From: a virus
Direction: 5' to 3' (one strand)
Virus record (IMG/VR): IMGVR_UViG_3300020056_000191
Span: 1-21,792 of that record
DNA: 21,792 nucleotides
This document shows, piece by piece, positions 1-5,647 of the stretch (position 1 is its first letter; every line of letters begins with the position of its first letter). The translations under genes were made by a program, and so were the position numbers. The notes beneath the pieces are model-generated. The model was not told where the DNA came from and made no database searches. It saw only the letters and a program-made list of their open reading frames with translations.

Positions 1-690
1 ATACTTAAGTTTTTGTGTAGGTGGGTCGAAGGTATGAAACCCTCTAGCATCATCACAATCATTCCAGAACATCTGATAAGGATTACCTAGATACTGAATG
101 TTTCCTTTCTTAGACTTGTGATGGAAGTGACCTGAGAATACTTTGTCAAACTTAGAGAAGAGTGATGGGTCCATACCATGATCCATCTTCATGCCAGGAG
201 TAACTTCAAACCCATTCAGTTCTAGATGTCCCATAGCAACCTTAGCAGGTGTCTCGTCAATAAACTCCATGGTCTGATTTAGATTACCTGCGTTAATCCA
301 GGGGATAAGAGCAATGGGTGTGTCTTCTACAATTACTGTGGTAGGTTTATTATATACAATAATGTTATTATAGTCACATAGAAGCAAATCTGGAGAGTTA
401 ACTTCATTTGTGTTTTTGTAATAGGTATCATGGTTTCCCAATATCATATGTAGGGTGATACCCATATCCTGTAGCACATCGAAATATTTTTTCTTGACGC
501 GCTGTAGTACATTGAAGTCTACTGATTTACGATTATCAAATGTATCACCTAGGTCAATCACGGTGGTGATGTTGTTCTTTTCTAAATATGGAAAGAATAC
601 ATTTTTATAAAACTTTTCAAAATAATTCCAAAATACACCAGAACCTTTACGTCCATCTAGGTGTTGATCAGTGATGAGAGCGATAGTCAT
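1..690 (-). CDS. 47: gp47-like recombination endonuclease subunit, N-terminal 230 residues (runs off left edge)
   Basis: Nuclease subunit of the gp46/gp47 complex (the phage counterpart of SbcCD/Mre11-Rad50), which processes DNA ends for recombination-dependent replication. The visible 230 residues carry the calcineurin-like phosphoesterase motifs in order: DQH (residues 8-10), GDTFDNRK (48-55), GNHD (85-88), GHLE (154-157) and GHFHH (187-191), followed by LGNPYQ (201-206). The gene has no stop inside the window, so the C-terminal third of a roughly 340-residue protein is missing. The ATG at 690 is chosen because an in-frame TGA lies only three codons upstream. No Shine-Dalgarno sequence is visible. 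The first bases overlap the start codon of the plus-strand gene at 689, so the two genes are head to head and their promoters must lie inside each other's coding sequence. The family call is firm. Confidence 0.93.
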   Translation of the reverse strand, partial: MTIALITDQHLDGRKGSGVFWNYFEKFYKNVFFPYLEKNNITTVIDLGDTFDNRKSVDFNVLQRVKKKYFDVLQDMGITLHMILGNHDTYYKNTNEVNSPDLLLCDYNNIIVYNKPTTVIVEDTPIALIPWINAGNLNQTMEFIDETPAKVAMGHLELNGFEVTPGMKMDHGMDPSLFSKFDKVFSGHFHHKSKKGNIQYLGNPYQMFWNDCDDARGFHTFDPPTQKLKY

Positions 691-1219
691 GTTTAATCAG
701 ATTAAAGAAAATTTAGATATAATTTATCAATCTATGAAACAGATTGATTTAAGTGAAGAAGTAATACCAAATGTTAACGTAGAAGATTTTGCTCCTTTGT
801 GTGTAGAGTTGTACAAACCAAGAAGTTATTATACTCCCAATTTTAAAATGGTACACATAAAAAATTATCTGACGGGTGAGATTAAAAAAAATTTAATATT
901 GAATAATGATGTTATAAAGTTATTTGAAAATAAAGATATCTATAATGTATATTATTTTAGAGTATGGGGTGATGTACAACCTCATAAAGATCCTACTGGG
1001 TATGAATTAAACTATCCATCAACATCTTACGGTTCTATCCTAATTCCAATTGATGTTCCAAAAAATTTAGATACATTTTATAATGGAATTAATGTTTCTA
1101 TAGAGGAAGGAGATTTGTTAAATTGGGATGTTGTAAATTGTATTCACTCATGGAAATTTAAATATACAAAAAATTATTTTAATATACTACATATAAATTT
1201 TAACGATTTTCCATTCTAA
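689..1219 (+). CDS. Putative 2-oxoglutarate/Fe(II)-type oxygenase (double-stranded beta-helix), only plus-strand gene
   Basis: A 176-residue protein without a firm family match. It has a plausible non-haem iron triad: H99 and D101 in QPHKDPTG and H153 in CIHSWKF, with hydrophobic beta-strands between them (YGSILIPIDVP, then GDLLNWDVV). This pattern fits the aspartyl/asparaginyl-hydroxylase-like branch of 2OG-Fe(II) oxygenases; the substrate is unknown. The start at 689 is preferred over 674 because GAGAG sits eight bases upstream of it. The gene is visibly AT-richer than its neighbours and lies opposite to all of them: its ATG overlaps that of gp47, and its 3' end overlaps the 3' end of gp55 by 20 bases. 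This suggests a separately acquired gene. The cofactor assignment is an inference from motif spacing only. Confidence 0.6.
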   Translation: MFNQIKENLDIIYQSMKQIDLSEEVIPNVNVEDFAPLCVELYKPRSYYTPNFKMVHIKNYLTGEIKKNLILNNDVIKLFENKDIYNVYYFRVWGDVQPHKDPTGYELNYPSTSYGSILIPIDVPKNLDTFYNGINVSIEEGDLLNWDVVNCIHSWKFKYTKNYFNILHINFNDFPF

Positions 1220-1697
1220 CTTCAATGTTTTCTTTGATAGAAGTCATGTCTGAATAACTATGATTCATACCAGACATATCACCATCAAATTTATCTGTGT
1301 GCATTAAATGTTCATGACCACTCTTTTCTACAATTTTAGTTTTAATATCTAACTGACGTTTTTCTTTTGAAATGCGTCTCAAAAAAGCATACCAGATAAT
1401 TTGAGTAAAATAAGCAAAAGGATTTTTTGATTTATCTGGATTAAAATTAGCAATGTATTGCACACAGTTTTCAATACCATCAGAAATCATTTCTTCTCTG
1501 AACATATAGTTCACGAAGTTAGGTTTGTATGAAAGGTGTGTAGCAATCTTCAAAAAACATTCGCCAATATAATTTGGGATACGAGGTTTTGGTTTACCTT
1601 GCTCCTCTGCCTCTTGAACTTTATTTTTGTATACGATTAGAGCTTCAAGGAACTCTTTATTGTTGACGTAATACTCTTTGCTTTTTGCTTTTGCCAT
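1200..1697 (-). CDS. 55: gp55-like sigma factor for late transcription
   Basis: The late sigma factor directs host RNA polymerase to TATAAATA-type late promoters, working in T4 with the sliding clamp. This 165-residue protein (T4: 185) has the gp55 hallmarks: an N-terminal helix-rich part beginning KEYYVNNKEF, then REEMISDGIENC and NPFAYFTQIIWYAFLRRI, corresponding to the sigma region 2-like core-binding and -10-reading helices, then a charged tail. It is placed as in other T4-like cyanophages, near uvsW/uvsY and gp47. A strong sigma70-type promoter lies just upstream (1729-1757), implying transcription before the late phase, as expected for the late activator. The 3' end overlaps the convergent plus-strand gene by 20 bases. 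Confidence 0.92.
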   Translation of the reverse strand: MAKAKSKEYYVNNKEFLEALIVYKNKVQEAEEQGKPKPRIPNYIGECFLKIATHLSYKPNFVNYMFREEMISDGIENCVQYIANFNPDKSKNPFAYFTQIIWYAFLRRISKEKRQLDIKTKIVEKSGHEHLMHTDKFDGDMSGMNHSYSDMTSIKENIEVRMENR

Positions 1698-1728
1698 GTG
1701 CCATTGCTGGTATGCTTGTTGTCTCTAT

Positions 1729-1757
1729 ACTATAACAGAGTGTAGAGCATCTGTCAA
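1729..1757 (-). promoter_or_regulatory. Sigma70-type promoter of gp55
   Basis: On the minus strand a perfect -35 TTGACA (1757-1752) is separated by exactly 17 bases from TATAGT (1734-1729), a five-of-six match to the -10 consensus. Transcription would begin near 1722, about 25 bases before the gp55 ATG. The -35 box is one arm of the palindrome at 1752-1768. Confidence 0.8.
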
Positions 1758-1768
1758 GGGGCTTGACA
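1752..1768. promoter_or_regulatory. 17-bp palindrome overlapping two divergent -35 boxes (candidate operator)
   Basis: The sequence TGTCAAG-GGG-CTTGACA has perfect 7-base arms around a 3-base centre. Each arm contains TTGACA on one strand, so the palindrome holds the -35 boxes of both the gp55 promoter and a plus-strand promoter. It could be an operator, or simply two back-to-back -35 elements. Confidence 0.45.
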
Positions 1769-1791
1769 AACCTCAGAAACTACACTAGAAT
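1763..1791 (+). promoter_or_regulatory. Divergent sigma70-type promoter pointing antisense to the uvsW operon
   Basis: On the plus strand TTGACA (1763-1768) is followed after exactly 17 bases by TAGAAT (1786-1791), a five-of-six match to TATAAT. Transcription would start near 1798 and run antisense through the end of the 147-residue gene. No plus-strand gene follows, so any product would be an antisense or small RNA. Predicted from sequence only. Confidence 0.5.
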
Positions 1792-1809
1792 AAGTATGTC
1801 CGAGAGATA

Positions 1810-1852
1810 AAGAACTATAAGCTTTAAAGCTAGGACTTCTTATAGAGTTCTT
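1810..1852. other. Long hairpin at the 3' end of the recombination operon
   Basis: AAGAACTATAAG (1810-1821) is the reverse complement of CTTATAGAGTTCTT (1839-1852) apart from a two-base bulge, giving a 12-bp stem around a 17-base loop. It covers the last codons and the stop of the 147-residue gene. In the minus direction no clear U-tract follows, so it is not a standard intrinsic terminator; it may protect the mRNA 3' end. In the plus direction it would begin about 12 bases after the predicted antisense start. Confidence 0.5.
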
Positions 1853-2273
1853 CTAGGAGTTGTTTCATTGCTTCTACAGAACCTAGATACCCTTTTTCGC
1901 TCAGGTCAGGTAGAAATTGGCGGGCACCACTGTCGCCATAAGTTCCCATATCAATTTTTGTATTATCAGGTATATTGGTAGGTGCAGATTTATTTTCTAC
2001 AGTGTTAATGTAAAAGTTTTTTATATTCTCATCCAGTTCAGACATAGTTAATACATCTTCTAGACTGATAAAAAAGAAATCATCATAAGAAGCATATATC
2101 CAATCTCTTAATACAAATCCTTCTATGTTCTGGCGACCTTTCTTTTGCTGCATAGGTTCAACAACCATAGGGTCTTGAAGAGTTAGTAGTCCTTCTTCAG
2201 TAGCATAAGAAACTTGAGATACTAACTCTTCCCCTGTCTTCAGTTTTATAACTGCGTAAAATGGTTCTTCCAT
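1830..2273 (-). CDS. Conserved-looking hypothetical protein, possible Sm-like barrel
   Basis: A 147-residue protein that I do not recognise firmly. The first 35 or so residues (FYAVIKLKTGEELVSQV, then LLTLQDPMVV) have the strand-turn-strand pattern and the central acidic/glycine turn seen in Sm-like folds; the rest is acidic, with a glycine-containing tail. An RNA- or protein-binding role is only a guess. Its ATG shares one base with the UvsW stop (TAATG), so it is translationally coupled to UvsW and is the last gene of the recombination operon. A hairpin spans its stop codon. Confidence 0.7.
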   Translation of the reverse strand: MEEPFYAVIKLKTGEELVSQVSYATEEGLLTLQDPMVVEPMQQKKGRQNIEGFVLRDWIYASYDDFFFISLEDVLTMSELDENIKNFYINTVENKSAPTNIPDNTKIDMGTYGDSGARQFLPDLSEKGYLGSVEAMKQLLEELYKKS

Positions 2274-3733
2274 TATGTCAATTTAATCTTAATGATTTCA
2301 TAGTTAAAGTTCTCCTCTTGATAGATCTTTAAACGTTCGTAGAGATGACGAAGTGTATAATTTTCTCTGCCTTTAGTAGAGATATTATCAGATATATCAT
2401 ATAGTGTTGCTATCGCTTTGCCGTCGCCTTTTCTAAGGACTCGACCAATTGATTGTAAATTTCTAACCCTGGACTTGGAAGGACTGGCGAAGATGATGTT
2501 ATGTAGTCTCTTGATGTTAATGCCAGTAGAGAATGTTCCATAAGAAGCAACGATAACGGCATTGTCTTCTTTCTCTGCAATTTCCCTAACCTCTTCTCTG
2601 TCTTCAGTATCAGTAGCACCAGATACAAAGAATACTTTGCGCTCAGGGTCTACACTATTATTTATCATTTCGTATAATGGTTCCCCATGCTTCTCCACAT
2701 AGTTGAATAACACAAGGGTATTACCATCTAGATTGTTAACTAAATTTTTAATAAGATTGTTCCTCTTTTGATGAGAAACAATGTACTCCATCTCTTCATG
2801 ATAGTCATTAAAGTATTGATACTCATGACGGAGAACTAGACATTTAATTCTGAGGTTAGATAGATATCCTTTTTGAATTAGATCATCAGTGCGAGTTACT
2901 TTCTCACAGTGTCCAAACAATCCTTCTAGCACCCACTTGTGTGTCTTACTACCATCTAGTGTTCCAGTAAATCCAAAACGATACTTAGCATTGTGTAGTT
3001 TAGTCATCAGACCAGTGAGGGACTTTGCCTTAAACAGGTGTGCCTCATCACCAATTACACAATCAAAGTCATCAAAGTATAGTTTTGGAAACTTGTAGAG
3101 TGATTGCCAAGTAGAAATAATAATATCTTTCTTTGTGTTCTTGTCCTTACCAGAATAAATCTGATGCATATGGTCGTCAGCATTCCAACCATAATCTTTG
3201 AAGTCTTTCACCATCTGCTCTACAAGAGATGTGGTAGGCACAATAATTAGAATCTTAGAACCACTTTCATAATACCAACGCACAAGAGAATAAATCATCA
3301 GAGACTTACCGGAACCTGTTGGAGATACAAACAGACCGCGATTGTTCTTGATAGCTTTATACACTGTGTCATACTGATAGTCTCTAGGTTTGACCTTAGA
3401 GATATCTTTCATAAATCCTTTGATACCGCGAGCAGTAGCATCGTTCGTCTCTACTACATCGCCGTAATATTTGTTGTTAACATACTCAATATCATATGAC
3501 CTCTTCTCAGCAAAGTCTTGTATCTGAGATAAGAGACCACAATATATCTCACCTGTACCGGGGGAGTACAGGCGGATAGTTCCATCCCAGTGTCGATACC
3601 TAGGATTGCGTCTTAGAAACTTTGCCTCAGGAAGTTCAAATGTAAAGTAGTCTGATAGTTCCTGATGGACGTGTGGTTCACCTATTACTTTGAAGTAAAC
3701 CTCGTTCTTTTTCTGAATGGTGATGACAGACAT
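2273..3733 (-). CDS. uvsW: UvsW-like DNA/RNA helicase
   Basis: A 486-residue superfamily 2 helicase close to T4 UvsW in length (about 503). In T4 UvsW unwinds R-loops and branch-migrates recombination intermediates, helping the switch from origin-dependent to recombination-dependent replication. Visible motifs: Walker A SPTGSGKS (137-144), DEAH (229-232), the motif III-like GFTGTLDG (254-261), and motif VI SIGRVLRKG near residue 430, preceded by ASYGTFSTGINI. The N-terminal 110 residues match the small DNA-binding domain position. It is coupled to UvsY upstream (TAATG, one shared base) and to the 147-residue gene downstream in the same way. Confidence 0.95.
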   Translation of the reverse strand: MSVITIQKKNEVYFKVIGEPHVHQELSDYFTFELPEAKFLRRNPRYRHWDGTIRLYSPGTGEIYCGLLSQIQDFAEKRSYDIEYVNNKYYGDVVETNDATARGIKGFMKDISKVKPRDYQYDTVYKAIKNNRGLFVSPTGSGKSLMIYSLVRWYYESGSKILIIVPTTSLVEQMVKDFKDYGWNADDHMHQIYSGKDKNTKKDIIISTWQSLYKFPKLYFDDFDCVIGDEAHLFKAKSLTGLMTKLHNAKYRFGFTGTLDGSKTHKWVLEGLFGHCEKVTRTDDLIQKGYLSNLRIKCLVLRHEYQYFNDYHEEMEYIVSHQKRNNLIKNLVNNLDGNTLVLFNYVEKHGEPLYEMINNSVDPERKVFFVSGATDTEDREEVREIAEKEDNAVIVASYGTFSTGINIKRLHNIIFASPSKSRVRNLQSIGRVLRKGDGKAIATLYDISDNISTKGRENYTLRHLYERLKIYQEENFNYEIIKIKLT

Positions 3734-4209
3734 TATAACCCATTAGTAAATTTCTCCCATTCAATTGCGTTCTTTACCAGGTAGTTTCGCTGGGTGATCA
3801 TCTTCATTACATTATCAAGATAATTAAGCATCACATCGATTAACTTAATTTTGCTTTCTATGTCCAGAATATCTTTATCTGAATCTAGATATACCCTCAT
3901 CTTTTCAGAAGTCTTAATGCTGGCACCAAATGGTTTCTCAGCATATACTTTTGCGTCTGCCTCCCCTCCGTAATACTCTCGCTTCTCTCTGATGAGTTTT
4001 CTAAATTCAAATTCCAGCGACACCTTCATTAATGAAAGATCGCTATGATGGTTTAAGTATTTATTGTGTTGAAAAGGAGTGTCTAACGAGATAACACTTA
4101 GGTTCTCAGAGTATACTCCGTCTTTAATATCAAAATCAATTTGACTATCCTTCCTCCATTCTTCTTTAATGTGATCAAATAATTTAGCAAGTTTTTCAAT
4201 TCGGGTCAT
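3733..4209 (-). CDS. uvsY: UvsY-like recombination mediator
   Basis: UvsY loads the UvsX recombinase onto single-stranded DNA coated with gp32. The 158-residue protein (T4: 137) is almost entirely helical and charged, starts MTRIEKLAKLFDHIKEEW, and ends in a heptad-like helix (KLIDVMLNYLDNVMKMI) suited to oligomerisation. The central motif SLMKVSLEFEFRKLIREK is typical of the family. An upstream ATG at 4230 is open but would add only seven residues and deepen the overlap with the preceding gene, so 4209 is preferred. It overlaps the preceding tube-like gene by 14 bases and shares one base with UvsW, matching the uvsY-uvsW order of T4. Confidence 0.9.
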   Translation of the reverse strand: MTRIEKLAKLFDHIKEEWRKDSQIDFDIKDGVYSENLSVISLDTPFQHNKYLNHHSDLSLMKVSLEFEFRKLIREKREYYGGEADAKVYAEKPFGASIKTSEKMRVYLDSDKDILDIESKIKLIDVMLNYLDNVMKMITQRNYLVKNAIEWEKFTNGL

Positions 4210-4708
4210 ATACGTTAAAGCTATTATCACGGAAACTCATTTGGGCATACTTGAACGATGCCTGTGCTGTAACAACACTCTCTTCTCCTATTGTAGCATC
4301 AAATTGAATTTGAGACAAGGAGAACGGGAACATGTATCTAAAATCTGCTACAAGGTTTGCATTAAAATTTGACGTAAGGATTGTAAGTTGTGCGCTTGAA
4401 AGATACAGTGGCGCTGTATTTTCAGACTGTCCGTTGTTTCGTATCCAATTAAATATCTCAGCATAGTTATGCATATCTTCATCAATAATAAAGGTAGCTT
4501 GTAAGTCCCCATAACTTACACCACCCCCACCTATAATAGGAAAAGATCTAAATCTAGTTGGAACATCAGTAAATGGAACTGAAATGTCAGGAAAATTAAC
4601 TGCTTGGCAAAAGAACTCTGTGTCTGGAAAAATTTCAAAGTTCATTTTAAATCCCTGTGGGGATAAAAAATTCCTGTTTCTTGGTTGTTCTTTATACCAA
4701 TCAGACAT
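4196..4708 (-). CDS. Tail-tube-fold virion protein (gp19-related; position of cyanophage gp3)
   Basis: A 170-residue protein whose layout parallels the true gp19 in this window: an N-terminal FKMNFEIFPD strand, then FFCQAVNFPDISVPFTDVPT (compare LLCKSAALPGSNLGVIEVPF in gp19), a central GDLQATFIIDEDMHNYAEIF segment (compare DTWSATFFADKDMKSRAYFE), and a C-terminal FPFSLSQIQFDA strand. I infer a tube-like beta-barrel used as a tube initiator, terminator or adaptor. The slot between gp23 and uvsY is where cyanophage annotations usually place gp3, a tail completion protein, but I cannot confirm that name. It overlaps the upstream oxygenase gene by 8 bases and uvsY by 14. Confidence 0.75.
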   Translation of the reverse strand: MSDWYKEQPRNRNFLSPQGFKMNFEIFPDTEFFCQAVNFPDISVPFTDVPTRFRSFPIIGGGGVSYGDLQATFIIDEDMHNYAEIFNWIRNNGQSENTAPLYLSSAQLTILTSNFNANLVADFRYMFPFSLSQIQFDATIGEESVVTAQASFKYAQMSFRDNSFNVYDPN

Positions 4709-5306
4709 TTGTTTTACCTATAAATTTAAATGCTATCGTAAATCTGTACGCTGGACCTATACCCGTTGCTGGAGTTGCCATATGTGGAATTCTGGAATCA
4801 AATATTGCAACACGACCTGGTTTAAATTCTATCGCTTTTACGATATCCTCTCCAGAAGAATTGTATAATAATGTTGAACCTCCCCAGTTAGATTTCCACT
4901 CTATATTTGCATAATATAAAAATGTTTTAGGTACATGATTTTGTTTTCTACCCATGTAATCCATGTGGATATTATAGATATCGCTTTTTATACCTAAATT
5001 TACATATGCTGATTGTATATTGGAAGACATATCTAGAAAAGGTGAAAATATATTTCTCCTCCTTTCGTCAAGTAATCCAGATAAAACTATATCATCATCC
5101 GTTAGTTCAGAAACTAATCTATCTTGTGGATTATTTTGTACATCTTGCCGACTTTGATTTCCCAAATAGTATGAACGTTTCATACACATCATGTAAATCA
5201 AATTAATTTCGTTATAGTTAAAACAGTCGTCTAATATAATTATATTACTGCTTCCAAATACATCATCTTCATAATTTAGTTTCTGGATTTTGGGAGATAT
5301 AGTCAT
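4701..5306 (-). CDS. 2-oxoglutarate/Fe(II)-dependent oxygenase-like protein
   Basis: A 201-residue protein with a prolyl-4-hydroxylase-like layout: H114 and D116 in NIHMDYMG (HxD), distal H175 in SRIPHMATPATG, and R188 in AYRFTIAFKF at the position that binds the 2-oxoglutarate carboxylate. The segment YANIEWKSNWGGSTLLY between them is the usual strand-loop of this fold (compare W..GGxL in the family). Such genes are common in T4-like cyanophages; their substrates are mostly unknown. The start at 5306 (MTISPK) is chosen over 5351 because the upstream extension is the out-of-frame copy of the preceding small gene. It overlaps that gene by 38 bases and the tube-like gene by 8, so it is embedded in the recombination operon. 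Confidence 0.82.
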   Translation of the reverse strand: MTISPKIQKLNYEDDVFGSSNIIILDDCFNYNEINLIYMMCMKRSYYLGNQSRQDVQNNPQDRLVSELTDDDIVLSGLLDERRRNIFSPFLDMSSNIQSAYVNLGIKSDIYNIHMDYMGRKQNHVPKTFLYYANIEWKSNWGGSTLLYNSSGEDIVKAIEFKPGRVAIFDSRIPHMATPATGIGPAYRFTIAFKFIGKTNV

Positions 5307-5421
5307 GCCAATAAAAATTTTCATCTTCATACAGAGGACATGGTTCCTCAAAGAGGATGTCCATTTTGTATTTAGTTACCCTGCCCAGCAGTTCTATAAA
5401 TTCTTTATCTTGAATACTCAT
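5269..5421 (-). CDS. Small hypothetical protein, 50 residues
   Basis: An acidic 50-residue ORF beginning MSIQDKEFIELL and ending SQNPETKL, with a single cysteine in EEPCPLYED. No family recognised. Its ATG lies 17 bases inside the end of the preceding 49-residue ORF, and its end overlaps the oxygenase start by 38 bases. This continuous chain of overlaps in one direction is the main reason to accept it. No Shine-Dalgarno sequence is seen, consistent with translational coupling. Confidence 0.6.
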   Translation of the reverse strand: MSIQDKEFIELLGRVTKYKMDILFEEPCPLYEDENFYWHDYISQNPETKL

Positions 5422-5554
5422 CTATTTTGTCGAGAATTCTGTTTAATTCGTAGTGTGCTCCGTCATGCCACTCACCACCTTTATTAATATGTGTTCCATT
5501 ATAAAGTTCATTCTTACATTTCAAAACAAAGTTTTTAATCTCGTCTCTAGTCAT
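5405..5554 (-). CDS. Small hypothetical protein, 49 residues
   Basis: A 49-residue ORF beginning MTRDEIKNFVLKCKNELYNG, with a central GGEWHDGAHYELNRILDKI segment that looks like a small helical domain. I remember similar short proteins from T4-like cyanophages but cannot name a function. It is the first gene after the gp23 terminator and so heads the overlapping chain that ends with uvsW and the 147-residue gene. The start at 5554 is the only ATG in frame that keeps the whole domain. Confidence 0.65.
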   Translation of the reverse strand: MTRDEIKNFVLKCKNELYNGTHINKGGEWHDGAHYELNRILDKIDEYSR

Positions 5555-5597
5555 AGTATTTCTAGGCACAAGCACTTAAGCAATTACAACTATGTAT

Positions 5598-5624
5598 AAA
5601 AAAAGGACCCCCTTGCGGGAGTCC
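5598..5624 (-). terminator. Intrinsic terminator after gp23
   Basis: Read on the minus strand: GGACTCCC (5624-5617), a GCAA tetraloop, GGGGGTCC (5612-5605), then seven U (5604-5598). All eight pairs form, one of them G-U. On the plus strand that pair would be a C-A mismatch, so the structure suits minus-strand RNA. It closes the capsid operon 23 bases after the gp23 stop. Confidence 0.92.
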
Positions 5625-5647
5625 TGTGTCGGTTTATGAACAAGATA

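Noticed and set aside
1820-1831. Perfect 12-bp palindrome AGCTTTAAAGCT
   Set aside because: It lies within the loop and inner edge of the larger 1810-1852 hairpin and overlaps a stop codon; the larger structure explains the symmetry better than a separate operator.
2410-2628. 72-residue minus-strand open frame inside uvsW
   Set aside because: Out-of-frame shadow of the helicase motif VI region; no ribosome binding site and no recognisable protein features.
4048-4075. ATAAATA-like motif inside uvsY (with similar ones inside uvsW and gp14)
   Set aside because: These fall within coding sequence with no gene start at a suitable distance and are expected by chance at this base composition.
5576-5584. 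Minus-strand ATTGCTTAA resembling a T4 MotA box before the 49-residue ORF
   Set aside because: One position departs from the consensus, no proper -10 follows at the right distance, and T4-like cyanophages are generally thought to lack MotA-type middle promoters.
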